Shown piece by piece: positions 18,287-27,614 of a stretch of 64,000 nucleotides of DNA (its first letter is position 1; each line of letters starts with the position of its first letter). Source of the DNA: Psychrobacter sp. 4Dc. Its GTDB lineage: Bacteria; Pseudomonadota; Gammaproteobacteria; Pseudomonadales; Moraxellaceae. Below the pieces are notes generated by a model that was not told the origin of the DNA, made no database searches, and was given only the letters and a program-made list of their open reading frames with translations. Made by a program: the position numbers and the translations under genes. The stretch is from positions 16,703 to 80,702 of the forward strand of contig NZ_PJAT01000006.1 in the NCBI RefSeq assembly GCF_002836715.1, in the 5' to 3' direction.

Positions 18287-18421
18287 GGGCAGATACCTGC
18301 ATTAATAGGAGAAAATAAAACGCTAAACCGCGCCTTAATAAAATTAAAAGATAAACAATAATAAAGTAATTATAGCAATTCCAAGAAATGAATTGGGTAA
18401 GACTTTGACGCAATCAAAACA

Positions 18422-19015
18422 TTATAAAAAAGAACGATTTTGCATAGCTTGACCAAGCGTCATACTATCCAGATACTCAAGCTCGCCGCCCATCGGTACA
18501 CCTTGTGCCAGGCGCGTCACTTTATTGACATGACGACTGACTGCCTCACGGATAAAGTGGGCGGTGGTCTGCCCCTCAACGGTCGTCCCTGTGGCCAATA
18601 TCAACTCCTCCACAGGCTCTTGCTTGACTCGCCAGACCAGCTGGTCGATATTTAAGTCGTCAGCACTAATGCCATCGATCGGCGATAAATGCCCGCCCAG
18701 CACAAAATAACGACCGCGATAGCCAGCGGTTTGCTCAATCGCCATCACATCTGCTGCGGTCTCAACCACACAGAGTAAACTGTCATCACGCCTAGGGTCT
18801 TGGCATAGTGGACAAACCGCATCGTCGCTAAAGCTATGGCAACGCTGACATTCAACGATATCGCGCATGGCTTCGTCTAGTGCTTGGGCGAGTGCCATAC
18901 CTTGTGGGCGTTTTTTACTAAGCAGATGTAGCGCCATTCGTTGGGCACTTTTTTGACCCACACCCGGCAATATACGCAGCTGTTTGACCAGCTGATCAAA
19001 TTTGGCTGTAAGCAA
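18422..19015 (-). CDS. recR: Recombination mediator RecR
   Basis: 197 residues. Works with RecF and RecO to load RecA on gapped DNA. N-terminal helix-hairpin-helix ([20 protein letters not shown]), C4 zinc finger [17 protein letters not shown], Toprim domain with [15 protein letters not shown], and a C-terminal Walker-like region with [15 protein letters not shown]. The start is TTG at 19015, supported by AAGGAAG five bases upstream. ybaB lies just upstream, as in many bacteria. Confidence 0.97.
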   Translation of the reverse strand: MLTAKFDQLVKQLRILPGVGQKSAQRMALHLLSKKRPQGMALAQALDEAMRDIVECQRCHSFSDDAVCPLCQDPRRDDSLLCVVETAADVMAIEQTAGYRGRYFVLGGHLSPIDGISADDLNIDQLVWRVKQEPVEELILATGTTVEGQTTAHFIREAVSRHVNKVTRLAQGVPMGGELEYLDSMTLGQAMQNRSFL

Positions 19016-19068
19016 AGTAGCTTCCTTTAGTTGACTTTATTTAACTTAATTTAAAAAACCGTAGATAT

Positions 19069-19108
19069 AAAAATGGGGTCGTATCGTGTCGATAACAACC
19101 CCATTTTT
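19069..19108 (-). terminator. Terminator-like hairpin between ybaB and recR
   Basis: AAAAATGGGG faces CCCCATTTTT across about 20 bases that themselves pair (TATCGaCACGATA). It should partly uncouple recR from ybaB. Confidence 0.65.
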
Positions 19109-19133
19109 GTGTTCAGTCTAAAGTATTTAATGC

Positions 19134-19463
19134 TTAGAACATGCCTTGCATACCTGGTGGTAGACCCATACCTGAGGTCGCGCCAGCCATGGTTTCTTCG
19201 TATAGCTCATCCGCTTGACGCACCGCATCGTTGATCGCCGCAGCGATAAGATCTTCGATCATATCTGGCTCATCTTCTAACAGACTTGGATCGATGGTCA
19301 AACGCTTGACCACATGGCGACCAGTCATGGTGACTTTAACCAGACCACTACCCGCTTCTGCTTGTACTTCTTTATTCGCGAGCTCTTTTTTAGCGTTTTC
19401 AACGTTTGCTTCTACTTTCTTTTGCATCGTTTGTGCTTGTTGCATCAATGCTTGAATGTTCAT
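19134..19463 (-). CDS. ybaB: YbaB/EbfC nucleoid-associated protein
   Basis: 109 residues. Small dimeric DNA-binding protein: N-terminal coiled helix rich in Q and K ([28 protein letters not shown]), central [25 protein letters not shown], and a Gly/Met-rich tail ending [15 protein letters not shown] precedes the ATG. Conserved neighbour of recR. Confidence 0.95.
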   Translation of the reverse strand: MNIQALMQQAQTMQKKVEANVENAKKELANKEVQAEAGSGLVKVTMTGRHVVKRLTIDPSLLEDEPDMIEDLIAAAINDAVRQADELYEETMAGATSGMGLPPGMQGMF

Positions 19464-19543
19464 AGTTGCCTCTTTGTCTTATAATAATACATGGGATCAT
19501 TTAAAGTCTAAAATAAAATACTGACGGCATTATACCGCTATCT

Positions 19544-20836
19544 TTACAAACTGTCTAAACCACGCGCCAAATCTTTGATAATATCTTCGACATCTTCCAA
19601 ACCGACTGATAGACGAATCAGACCGTCTTTGACACCTGCTTCGGCACGAGCCTCAGGGGTGAGGCGGAAGTGCGTGGTGGTCCCAGGATGGGTAATCGTG
19701 GTTTTGGCATCGCCCAAGTTATTGGTGATAGAGACCATTTGAGTCGAGTCAATCACATGCCAAGCCGCTTCTTTTGTATCGCGACTATCAGATGCCTTGA
19801 CTTCAAAACCCATGATAGCACCGTAGCCATCTTTCATATGATGTTGGCGAGTGGCGAGCTCATGTGCAGAATGGTCGCTCAGGCCAGAGAAATGCACCGT
19901 ACTGACATTAGGGTGATTGACCAAAAATTCTGCGACTTGATTGGCGTTTTGGCAATGCGCTTGCATACGGAGTTTGAGCGTTTCAAGCCCTTTAGTAAAC
20001 ACCCAAGCATTGAACGGACTCATGCTGATACCGCCTGAGCGTACTACCGTAAACGCTTCTTGCATCAATTTGTCACTACCGACCAATGCGCCGCCTAATA
20101 CGCGACCCTGACCATCCAAATATTTGGTCGCAGAGTGAATCACCACATCGGCACCCAAATCTAATGGGCGCTGCAATGCTGGCGTGGCAAAGCAGTTGTC
20201 AACGACCAGTAATATGTCGTTGGCTTTGCACAGCTCGCTCAAATAACCGATATCGCAAATCTGCGCCAATGGATTACTTGGGCTTTCGCAATAAATCACT
20301 TTGGTATTTGGTTGAACGGCGTTGGCCCATGCCTCATTGTCAAAACAGTCCACATAGCTGACTTCAACGCCAAACTTGGCCATATAGTTGTTAAATAGAC
20401 CGATGGACGAGCCGAATAACTGATTGGCAGCGAGCAGATGGTCGCCCGCTTTTAGGTATGCCAAGCACATGGTCAAAATAGCGCCCATGCCTGATGCAGT
20501 TGCAACCGCACGCTCGCCGTTCTCTAGCGCGGCGAGACGACGCTCAAAAGTACGGACGCTTGGGTTGGTATGACGAGAGTAAACGTTTCCTGTTTTTGTA
20601 CCGTCAAAATGAGCAGCGGCATCAGCAGCTGATTGATAAACATAAGAGCTGGTCGTAAAAATCGGCTCTGAATGCTCGCCCTCATCGGTACGGTGTTGAC
20701 CTGCCCGCACGGCAATCGTCTGCATACCGTAATCTAGTCCTAAATCTAAGGCATCGTTACGCCAGTTTGGATCTAACCCATCGTTTGAGTTTTTTTGGTT
20801 CAAATTATTCTCATCTTTCGTTTGCGACTGACTCAT
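19544..20836 (-). CDS. metZ: O-succinylhomoserine sulfhydrylase
   Basis: 430 residues of the Cys/Met-metabolism PLP family. It would form homocysteine directly from O-succinylhomoserine and sulfide for methionine synthesis. The PLP lysine is in HSATKYLDGQGRVLGG; other marks are YSRHTNPSVRTFERRLAALE, ATASGMGAI and TITHPGTTTH. The length and the N-terminal LGLDYGMQTIAVRAGQHRTDEGEHSEPIF match MetZ better than MetB or MetY; cystathionine gamma-synthase is the alternative. GGAA precedes the ATG. The hydrophilic N-terminal 25 residues are extra. Confidence 0.88.
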   Translation of the reverse strand: MSQSQTKDENNLNQKNSNDGLDPNWRNDALDLGLDYGMQTIAVRAGQHRTDEGEHSEPIFTTSSYVYQSAADAAAHFDGTKTGNVYSRHTNPSVRTFERRLAALENGERAVATASGMGAILTMCLAYLKAGDHLLAANQLFGSSIGLFNNYMAKFGVEVSYVDCFDNEAWANAVQPNTKVIYCESPSNPLAQICDIGYLSELCKANDILLVVDNCFATPALQRPLDLGADVVIHSATKYLDGQGRVLGGALVGSDKLMQEAFTVVRSGGISMSPFNAWVFTKGLETLKLRMQAHCQNANQVAEFLVNHPNVSTVHFSGLSDHSAHELATRQHHMKDGYGAIMGFEVKASDSRDTKEAAWHVIDSTQMVSITNNLGDAKTTITHPGTTTHFRLTPEARAEAGVKDGLIRLSVGLEDVEDIIKDLARGLDSL

Positions 20837-21265
20837 AGACGTTCCGTTGCTGTGTTTTGGTTGGTATAAAAGGACTGCTTATTTTTTTGATTATCAAGCA
20901 AATTCATCAGCGTTATCATAACATGCTGACTTATTCCACACATCTGGTTTCAGATAACATCTCATTATTAGTTTTGCCTATTAAAATAACTGGATGTTCA
21001 ATATGACAGCCATTATGCAGATTTGACCGACAGTAAATCACGATAAAATCAATCGTCAAACCTAACAAAAATAACGTATTTATAATAGGCAGATATGCTA
21101 ACAGCTGCTAAGCTTAGCGACGATTTAAATTTTGGCGTTGGTGATATTTTTATAGACCGTCCAATCGATGCTATCATCCTTAAAAATAGATGAACAATTT
21201 CCGCAAATTACTTATCCATGCATTTTATTTATCAGTATATTTAGGCTCATCAAGGTAAATTCGTT
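20837..21265. other. Divergent intergenic region metZ / phospholipase-D-like gene
   Basis: 429 bases carrying both divergent promoters. The only other item is a 32-codon open frame at 21095-21193 (+), beginning MLTAAKLSDDLNFGVGD, with AGGC a few bases upstream. No S-box or other riboswitch pattern was recognised upstream of metZ. Confidence 0.5.
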
Positions 21266-22909
21266 ATGTCGATGTTCAGTATAGAACCAAGCAGCTTATC
21301 GTTGAGTCTGACACTTGGGCTGACTTTAGGTCTGAGCGCTTGCCAGAGCCTACCCAAACAGCCTCACCTGCCTGAGAGTCAAGCATTATCAGCGCGAGTC
21401 AATGTTTTATACCAACAAGAAGACAGCCCAAAGATTGAGCAAAATACAGCGACTACAACCAACAATACTGATCTAGTGGCCGCTGTTAGTGCGCAGAATG
21501 AAATTCATCCTGATTTGTCAGGCTATCATCCGATCGTCACTGGGGCAAATGCGTTTGCCGCCCGTAGTATGTTAACAGGTATGGCCACGCGCAATATCGA
21601 TGCGCAGTATTATATTTGGCATAATGATCAGGCTGGCCAACTGCTATTAAAAGACTTGTGGGAAGCGGCTGAGCGCGGTGTGATCGTGCGTTTGTTGTTG
21701 GATGATTTTAATAACAGTGCAAAGTTTGATCAGCACCTATTACGTTTTGCGAGCCACCCTAATATCGCGGTGCGTATCATCAACCCATTAATGCACCGTA
21801 AGTTTTCAACATTGAACTACGTCACAGGTTTGCCGCGTATCAATCGCCGTATGCACAATAAAAGCATGACGTTTGATAAACAGATTACCATTATCGGCGG
21901 ACGTAATATCGGTAATGAGTACCTGAGTAACGATCAAAGCAGCCAGTTTGCGGATTTGGATGTTTTACTGATTGGTAAAGTCGTCGCAGACATTGATAAT
22001 AGCTTTGCCAGTTACTGGTCATCGCCGCTGTCGTTTGACATCGAAACTTTAGCCAAGTTCGACGATGACGTCACGCCTGATTTTTTGAAGGCATTAGACA
22101 AGCTGGGTATAGATGAGGAAAATAACGAAGGCAGTAGCTTGACGGTTTATAAAGCCGCCATCAAAGACTCGACGATAGACACTGATCTGATCAACAAACG
22201 CGTGCCGTTTCGTTGGACAGACATGCAATTTTTGAGTGACGATGTTGGCAAGCTGTCCAAAAGCGTCTCATCTGAGACCAACTTGGTGCATCAACTGCGT
22301 ACGTTACTCGGTAGCCCAACCAAAAAACTGACAATCATCTCGTCTTATTTTGTCCCGACCAAAGATGGGGTCGATACTTTGGTGAAGCTCGCCGAATCTG
22401 GCGTTGATATCAAAATATTAACCAACTCATTTGATGCAACCGACGTGACCGCTGTTCATTCTGGTTATAGTCAATGGCGCCCTAGCCTACTGCGGTCAGG
22501 CGTAAAAATATACGAGCTAAAATCAACGGCAGCTGAAGAAAAACGTGACAATAAACTCTGGCGTGCACGCAGTCAGTCATCAACCAGCCTACATGCAAAA
22601 ACGTTTGCAGTAGATGACTATCAAGTCTTTATCGGTTCATACAACGTTGACCCACGCTCTGCCAATATAAATACCGAAATGGGTGTAATCATTAATGATG
22701 ATGAACTAGCAAGGCAGCTGCACGGGGCGCTGAGTGACGATTTACTAAATCAAGCTTATGAAGTTAAGCTGCTAGACAACGGTAGCTTGGAGTGGCACAC
22801 CATGGAAGATGGCAAAGAAGTCGTTTATGACTCAGAGCCACGGGTCGATCTGAGTGATCATATCTGGCTTACTATTATGTCTTGGTTACCCATTGACTGG
22901 CTACTGTAA
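21266..22909 (+). CDS. Phospholipase D-like lipoprotein (two HKD motifs)
   Basis: 547 residues. Lipoprotein signal with LGLSACQS, cysteine near residue 26. Two phospholipase-D catalytic motifs: HNKSMTFDKQITIIGGRNIG and HAKTFAVDDYQVFIGSYNVDPRS. The two-HKD layout fits cardiolipin synthase or phospholipase D; an envelope-anchored lipoprotein form is common in Moraxellaceae, so phospholipid remodelling in the periplasm is the likely role. AAGG stands ten bases before the ATG; a second ATG two codons later is possible. Confidence 0.85.
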   Translation: MSMFSIEPSSLSLSLTLGLTLGLSACQSLPKQPHLPESQALSARVNVLYQQEDSPKIEQNTATTTNNTDLVAAVSAQNEIHPDLSGYHPIVTGANAFAARSMLTGMATRNIDAQYYIWHNDQAGQLLLKDLWEAAERGVIVRLLLDDFNNSAKFDQHLLRFASHPNIAVRIINPLMHRKFSTLNYVTGLPRINRRMHNKSMTFDKQITIIGGRNIGNEYLSNDQSSQFADLDVLLIGKVVADIDNSFASYWSSPLSFDIETLAKFDDDVTPDFLKALDKLGIDEENNEGSSLTVYKAAIKDSTIDTDLINKRVPFRWTDMQFLSDDVGKLSKSVSSETNLVHQLRTLLGSPTKKLTIISSYFVPTKDGVDTLVKLAESGVDIKILTNSFDATDVTAVHSGYSQWRPSLLRSGVKIYELKSTAAEEKRDNKLWRARSQSSTSLHAKTFAVDDYQVFIGSYNVDPRSANINTEMGVIINDDELARQLHGALSDDLLNQAYEVKLLDNGSLEWHTMEDGKEVVYDSEPRVDLSDHIWLTIMSWLPIDWLL

Positions 22910-23066
22910 TATGTAAACTCTTTTCTAAATAGTCCCTAAAATTGCAGGATGTGCAGTTTTGCTTTTGTTAAAAGCCAAATCCTGTAATCAAAGTTCTTAT
23001 TACAATACACAAAATTACTGTTCCGGCGAATCATTGTTTATATACTTTGATTTGCCGGTTTTTATC

Positions 23067-23159
23067 ATGGCCGATTATCTAAACGATGATCGTCTTAATG
23101 ACCACTTTACTCCGTGGATGCGTGATCTATTATGCCGACTCGTTCTCAATACGCCCTGA
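23067..23159 (+). pseudogene. Short open frame overlapping the MFS start, possible 5' gene remnant
   Basis: Thirty codons beginning MADYLNDDRLNDHFTPWMRD and ending LNTP, overlapping the MFS frame by 28 bases. The composition looks coding and the WMRDLL stretch vaguely recalls the start of DUF1853-type proteins, which is only an impression. It may be the stump of a gene replaced by the transporter, or chance. Confidence 0.3.
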
Positions 23160-24436
23160 TGTCTAAAAAAGACAAAAATACAGTCATATTCGTAAGCTTT
23201 ATCAGCGCTGTAATCTTTTTTGATTTTTTGATTTACTTGTATATCTCAGATATTGTTTCAGCGGCGATTTTTCCTGCTAATGCTGACCCTAGAGTTGCTA
23301 AACTGCAAGGAATGGGGCTTTTTGTTATCGGTTATTTAGCACGTCCAATCGGAGGTGTTCTCATCGGTCGTTATGGTGATATAAAAGGTAGAAAGCCAGT
23401 TTTATTGCTAAGTATAATAGTTACCGCATGTAGTCTCCTAGCAATGGCATTTTTACCCACTTATGCACAATGGGGGGCTGCTGCGCCTGCCTTATTTATA
23501 TTGTTAAGAATCATACAGGGTATGGCGTTTGGTCTTTATGTACCGCTATCTTGGGTATTTGTAGCAGAGCATGTGCCCAGACAATATCTGTCAGTTGCCT
23601 GTAGCTATGCGACTGCTAGCTTCTTTGTAGGTGTGCTGTTTTCAAATGCCTTTTTTATGTGGTTATCTAGCTTTATGACGACGACTGAGCTAACTGATTA
23701 TGGTTGGCGTTTACCATTTTTAGTAGCGGCGGCTCTTAGTTTTTTACCACTCTTATTTTGGCGATTCATCGGAGAAACACCCTTTTTTCTGGCACTTACA
23801 AAATTAAATGCCGGCAAAAACTCAGGCAAGCCGCTTACCATACTCTTTAAACACTGCAAACACTCTGTGTTTGTCGGCATGGTGCTGACGTTAGTGATTT
23901 CTAGCATTACCTCTGTGGTTGTTCTACTATTGCCAGACTTGATAGAGATAAACTTTACGTTAGACAGCGATTTGTTTGGATTCTCCCATAGCTTGGGCAT
24001 CGTATTTATGATTTTTGGCTGTATATTCTATGGGATAATTTCTAATCATGAGAATTTTGGTAAGGTTCTAGTAATTGGTTCGATACTCCTCATTGCTCAA
24101 ATACTAGCCTTCTTTTATCATCTACAAGCAGGTGGCGATTACATTTTAATTATGTACGCGCTTTTGGGATTCTGTGCTGGTATTGTCGGTATGGTTCCTG
24201 CTATCTTGGTGCAATTGTTTCCAACCAACGTGCGTCTCACAGGTATCTCTTTTTGTTATAATGTGACCTACGGTATCGTTGGTGTACTGATACCTTTTGG
24301 TCTTGGTTATGCCACAACTTTAGTAAGCTTTTCACCAGCACTATACATTGCCTTTGTGGGCTCTATCGGTATCATTATGGGGCTTTATTTCTATAATTTG
24401 CCCGAATTCAAAAAGATTGACCATGTTATTTTATAA
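23132..24436 (+). CDS. MFS transporter, metabolite:H+ symporter type
   Basis: 434 residues, twelve predicted membrane segments. The loop GRYGDIKGRKPVLLLSI between segments 2 and 3 is the major-facilitator signature; AEHVPRQYLSVACSYATASFF and the overall layout recall the ProP/ShiA/KgtP metabolite:proton symporters. Substrate unknown. ATG at 23132 and ATG at 23159 are both possible; neither has a strong ribosome site. Visibly more AT-rich than the genes around it and overlapping a short foreign frame, so it may be acquired. Confidence 0.8.
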   Translation: MPTRSQYALMSKKDKNTVIFVSFISAVIFFDFLIYLYISDIVSAAIFPANADPRVAKLQGMGLFVIGYLARPIGGVLIGRYGDIKGRKPVLLLSIIVTACSLLAMAFLPTYAQWGAAAPALFILLRIIQGMAFGLYVPLSWVFVAEHVPRQYLSVACSYATASFFVGVLFSNAFFMWLSSFMTTTELTDYGWRLPFLVAAALSFLPLLFWRFIGETPFFLALTKLNAGKNSGKPLTILFKHCKHSVFVGMVLTLVISSITSVVVLLLPDLIEINFTLDSDLFGFSHSLGIVFMIFGCIFYGIISNHENFGKVLVIGSILLIAQILAFFYHLQAGGDYILIMYALLGFCAGIVGMVPAILVQLFPTNVRLTGISFCYNVTYGIVGVLIPFGLGYATTLVSFSPALYIAFVGSIGIIMGLYFYNLPEFKKIDHVIL

Positions 24437-24474
24437 ATAATAAATCAGTCACTAATTCGAACGATGTTTAAAAC

Positions 24475-24506
24475 TAAGGTGCAATGAGATATCTCATTGC
24501 ACCTTA
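24475..24506. terminator. 32-bp perfect palindrome after the MFS gene
   Basis: TAAGGTGCAATGAGAT followed by its exact complement. No T-run on either side, so a terminator of atypical form or a protein-binding site; it lies 40 bases past the MFS stop and 40 before dusA. Confidence 0.5.
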
Positions 24507-24545
24507 TCCATTTGTTTAAGACACAGATATTAAGGCTTGATAACC

Positions 24546-25529
24546 ATGGTTGATATGACCAACAAACGCCTCTCTGTTGCGCCAATGATTGATTGGACAA
24601 CGACAGACTATCGTTACTTTGCGCGACTATTTAACCCGCACACGTACCTGTATACCGAAATGATTAGCACCGGTGCATTGATACACGGTAACCGCGCACG
24701 GCACCTACGCTTTGACACACTTGAGCATCCACTGGTATTGCAGCTTGGCGGAGCAGATATCAGTGAGATGACACAATGCGCCGAATTTGCTCAGCAATAC
24801 GGCTATGATGAAGTCAATATCAATGTTGGTTGCCCTTCTGATCGTGTGCAACACAACAAGATAGGTGCCTGTCTAATGGCAGAGCCTAAGACCGTTGCTG
24901 ATTTGGTCAAACATATGCAAGCCGCCGTCGACATACCAGTGACCGTAAAGCATCGTATTGGTATTGATGATTTTGATAGCTATGAGTTTATGGTGGATTT
25001 TGTGCAGACAGTGGCAGACGCTGGCTGTATGCGATTCACAGTGCATGCACGTACCGCATGGCTGCAAGGGCTGAGTCCCAAGCAAAACCGAGAGATACCG
25101 CCACTACGTTATGAGGATGTGTACCGTTTAAAACAGGACTTTCCTGAACTGGATATCGAAATCAATGGTGGCATTGATACGGTTGAAGCCATCAAAACAC
25201 ATTTACAGCATGTCGATGGTGTGATGATTGGTCGAGCGTTTTATCACAACCCGTATCTATTAGCAGAAGCCAATAGCTTATGGAACGAGGCAGCACCCGA
25301 CGCGATACCTAAGCGCTCAGAGATTTTAGAGCAGCTCTACCCTTATCTACAAGAACAAATCGCCAAAGGCGAAGCACTACCTACGATGACACGACATTAT
25401 CTAGGATTGTTTCAAGGGTTGATGGGTGCACGCAAATGGCGGCAAGCATTGAGCGGCAAACCTCAGCTAACGCTTGACGAGGTTAAACGAGCAGCCGATG
25501 AAGTGTTATCGTTAAATCCTGACGCATAG
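24546..25529 (+). CDS. dusA: tRNA-dihydrouridine(20/20a) synthase
   Basis: About 327 residues. FMN enzyme that reduces uridine 20 and 20a in the tRNA D-loop. Starts with SVAPMIDWTTTDYRYFARLF, the DusA-type N-terminus; the catalytic cysteine is in NVGCPSDRVQ, and FMN-binding regions are VKHRIGIDD, HARTAWLQGLSPKQNR (DusA-specific insertion) and EINGGI...GVMIGRAFYHNP. AAGG lies about ten bases before the ATG at 24546; ATG at 24555 is an alternative and the TTG at 24537 is unlikely. Confidence 0.95.
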   Translation: MVDMTNKRLSVAPMIDWTTTDYRYFARLFNPHTYLYTEMISTGALIHGNRARHLRFDTLEHPLVLQLGGADISEMTQCAEFAQQYGYDEVNINVGCPSDRVQHNKIGACLMAEPKTVADLVKHMQAAVDIPVTVKHRIGIDDFDSYEFMVDFVQTVADAGCMRFTVHARTAWLQGLSPKQNREIPPLRYEDVYRLKQDFPELDIEINGGIDTVEAIKTHLQHVDGVMIGRAFYHNPYLLAEANSLWNEAAPDAIPKRSEILEQLYPYLQEQIAKGEALPTMTRHYLGLFQGLMGARKWRQALSGKPQLTLDEVKRAADEVLSLNPDA

Positions 25530-25595
25530 CTAAATGCTGATATAACTGGCTTGATAGAATTCACATGCTGGCCATTGTCGTGGCTAGCATTTTAT

Positions 25596-26384
25596 CTACG
25601 CCGCTTGCGCAAGATACTGCCACATCGCTGCGCCATTATTGATGATATGTAGTGCGATGGGCAGTAATAGTGACCCTGACTTGATACGTGCATAACAAAA
25701 TATGAATGCCAAAACCACAATAGTACTGATTTCATAAATGCCATACTGCACATGAATGATGGCAAATATCAAACTGGTCACGATACTTGCTACTATCGCA
25801 CCGTGATGCACAGAGTATGACGGTGCGGTGAACTGCTCTGCGATGGCTGACCATAATATGCCACGAAAAACCACTTCTTCGTAAATAGGTGCAACCACGA
25901 CCATTGCAAAGACCAGCAGCCACACTGAACTAACAGACTGGTACAATGGATCTACAAATACCAGCGGCGTCATGTCCAGCATATAGGTCAGCGCCTGACT
26001 GACTATCATAAATATCAACAGCAATCCTAGCATCCCTATTCCCACCGCCAGTGAAAACGGCTTTAATGCTAAATACTGTCGCCATTCACCGCCTCTTATA
26101 CGAATAATGAGAACACTGGTTGTCATCAGCAGCACACAGCCTATGAGTATCGATAAACTCACGACTGTTCCATCGTTACTGCCAAAAAAGAATATATCGC
26201 CCATCGAAGCATTTTTGGTCGCAGGTAATACCAGCTTGCCAGCGCTATAGACGCCTACCAATTGACTGATAAAAAACGCAAGCACCATTCCTACTGTTAG
26301 CACGAATGTACCCACGCGCGAAAATAGCGGCAGAGACTTAGGTGAGACAGTCTTACTAGATGGCGCAGTTAGGTTCTTTGGCAT
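25596..26384 (-). CDS. CPBP-family intramembrane protease
   Basis: 262 residues, about eight membrane segments. The ABI/CPBP (type II CAAX prenyl endopeptidase-like) motifs are in order: EEVVFRG (EExxxR), FAIIHVQYG (FxxxH) and HIINNGAA (HxxxN). In bacteria such proteins can cleave membrane peptides or protect against bacteriocins; target unknown. Downstream of the neighbouring alpha/beta hydrolase gene on the same strand. Confidence 0.85.
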   Translation of the reverse strand: MPKNLTAPSSKTVSPKSLPLFSRVGTFVLTVGMVLAFFISQLVGVYSAGKLVLPATKNASMGDIFFFGSNDGTVVSLSILIGCVLLMTTSVLIIRIRGGEWRQYLALKPFSLAVGIGMLGLLLIFMIVSQALTYMLDMTPLVFVDPLYQSVSSVWLLVFAMVVVAPIYEEVVFRGILWSAIAEQFTAPSYSVHHGAIVASIVTSLIFAIIHVQYGIYEISTIVVLAFIFCYARIKSGSLLLPIALHIINNGAAMWQYLAQAA

Positions 26385-26452
26385 AAAGGTATCACTTAAA
26401 AATACTCTGGCAGCTCATATCCATTACAAGCATGACTGATGGTATGTTACGT

Positions 26453-27343
26453 TTATTTTGACAATTGCTGCTTGATCAATCCTAACACTAGCTTTGAGAC
26501 AGACTCTGGATGCTCAAGTGGGAACATATGCCCTCCTTCGTGAGTCTCATAAGGAATACCCAAGCGCGATTTTATCTGCTGCGGAAAGCGACGTTTCAAA
26601 AAAATACTGTCTTGACCAATGATTAAAGTCACAGGCACTTTAGGACCACGATTCGGTGCCAGCCAATACCAAGATGGATTGGTACGGAACACAGCAACTT
26701 CGCTAGCTTTAGGGATAGCCAATGTCACTTTGCCATCCGCGCGCTCATGCAAGCCATGATCGATATATCCTTGAAAGCTACGCTCATTAAAATTCTTAAA
26801 AAACCCTTTATGTCGCATTTTCTCATATGCTTCATCCCGGCTATCCCACACATCACGGCGATGCTTAGACACGCCAGCTGGTGATAGTTTGTCCATCAGA
26901 CGGTTATTCATGAGCGGTAATCTGTCTGCTGTCTTTGCCAAATGCCACAACAAGCTGACTTTGCCATAAATCCAAGGCGGGTCCATAAGCACCGCTTGTG
27001 CAAACAGTTCAGGCTGACGATACGTAGCCTGCAACGTACACATAGCCCCAAGCGAATGCCCAACTCCTACTACCTGTGCTACGCCATGCTTTTCGCAGGC
27101 TCTGTTTACGCTATCAATGATTTGCTGCGTCAGACTACGCCAATGATCGTCCACTGGATAATCGGGCGTATCACCCAACATCGCAATATACTCAATCGTA
27201 AAAAATTCTGATAAACCTTTAAAAAATGGCTCATATACCGCGCTTGGCATTCCATTAGCATGAGCAAAATGCAGCACAGGTTTATTGGTTATTTTAGAGA
27301 CAGGCAGTTTAGCAAAGGACTGCGAATTTATTTCATCACTCAT
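26453..27343 (-). CDS. Alpha/beta hydrolase
   Basis: 296 residues. Nucleophile elbow GVGHSLGAMC, oxyanion region HFAHANGMPSAVYEPFF, acid region LIIGQDSIFLKRRFPQ, catalytic His in GGHMFPLEHPE. No signal peptide. Substrate not identifiable; the HANG opening resembles predicted lysophospholipase/esterase members. The ATG has GAGAG upstream. The CPBP gene follows 68 bases past its stop, so the two may be co-transcribed. Confidence 0.82.
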   Translation of the reverse strand: MSDEINSQSFAKLPVSKITNKPVLHFAHANGMPSAVYEPFFKGLSEFFTIEYIAMLGDTPDYPVDDHWRSLTQQIIDSVNRACEKHGVAQVVGVGHSLGAMCTLQATYRQPELFAQAVLMDPPWIYGKVSLLWHLAKTADRLPLMNNRLMDKLSPAGVSKHRRDVWDSRDEAYEKMRHKGFFKNFNERSFQGYIDHGLHERADGKVTLAIPKASEVAVFRTNPSWYWLAPNRGPKVPVTLIIGQDSIFLKRRFPQQIKSRLGIPYETHEGGHMFPLEHPESVSKLVLGLIKQQLSK

Positions 27344-27551
27344 GACAGACTCTCGTAGGATCGTTTATGTTATATATTATTTTAATGATTGAACCTTGTA
27401 CCATTATTAAAACCAACAGCATTAAAAATAACTTCTTCAAAACCAACCATGTTTATATGGCAAGTTTGACGACTGTGTTTGATGGTTATAGCTAGTTTAA
27501 TCAGGCTATCACTCAGACCAAGGTTTTTATTTGATATTGCATACAATTAAG

Positions 27552-27577
27552 GCTGAGCATAATTATATGCTCAGCCC
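27552..27577 (-). terminator. Hairpin past the S49 peptidase stop
   Basis: GGCTGAGCATA / TATGCTCAGCC with a four-base loop, an 11-bp perfect stem. There is only a poor T-run, so termination would be weak. Confidence 0.45.
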
Positions 27578-27614
27578 CAACAATCATACACAGTATATCT
27601 AAAATATTAAACGC

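Noticed and set aside
22959..23066. Upstream part of the open frame ahead of the MFS gene
   Set aside because: Low-complexity, no ribosome site, no family resemblance; only the final 30 codons are mentioned as a possible stump.
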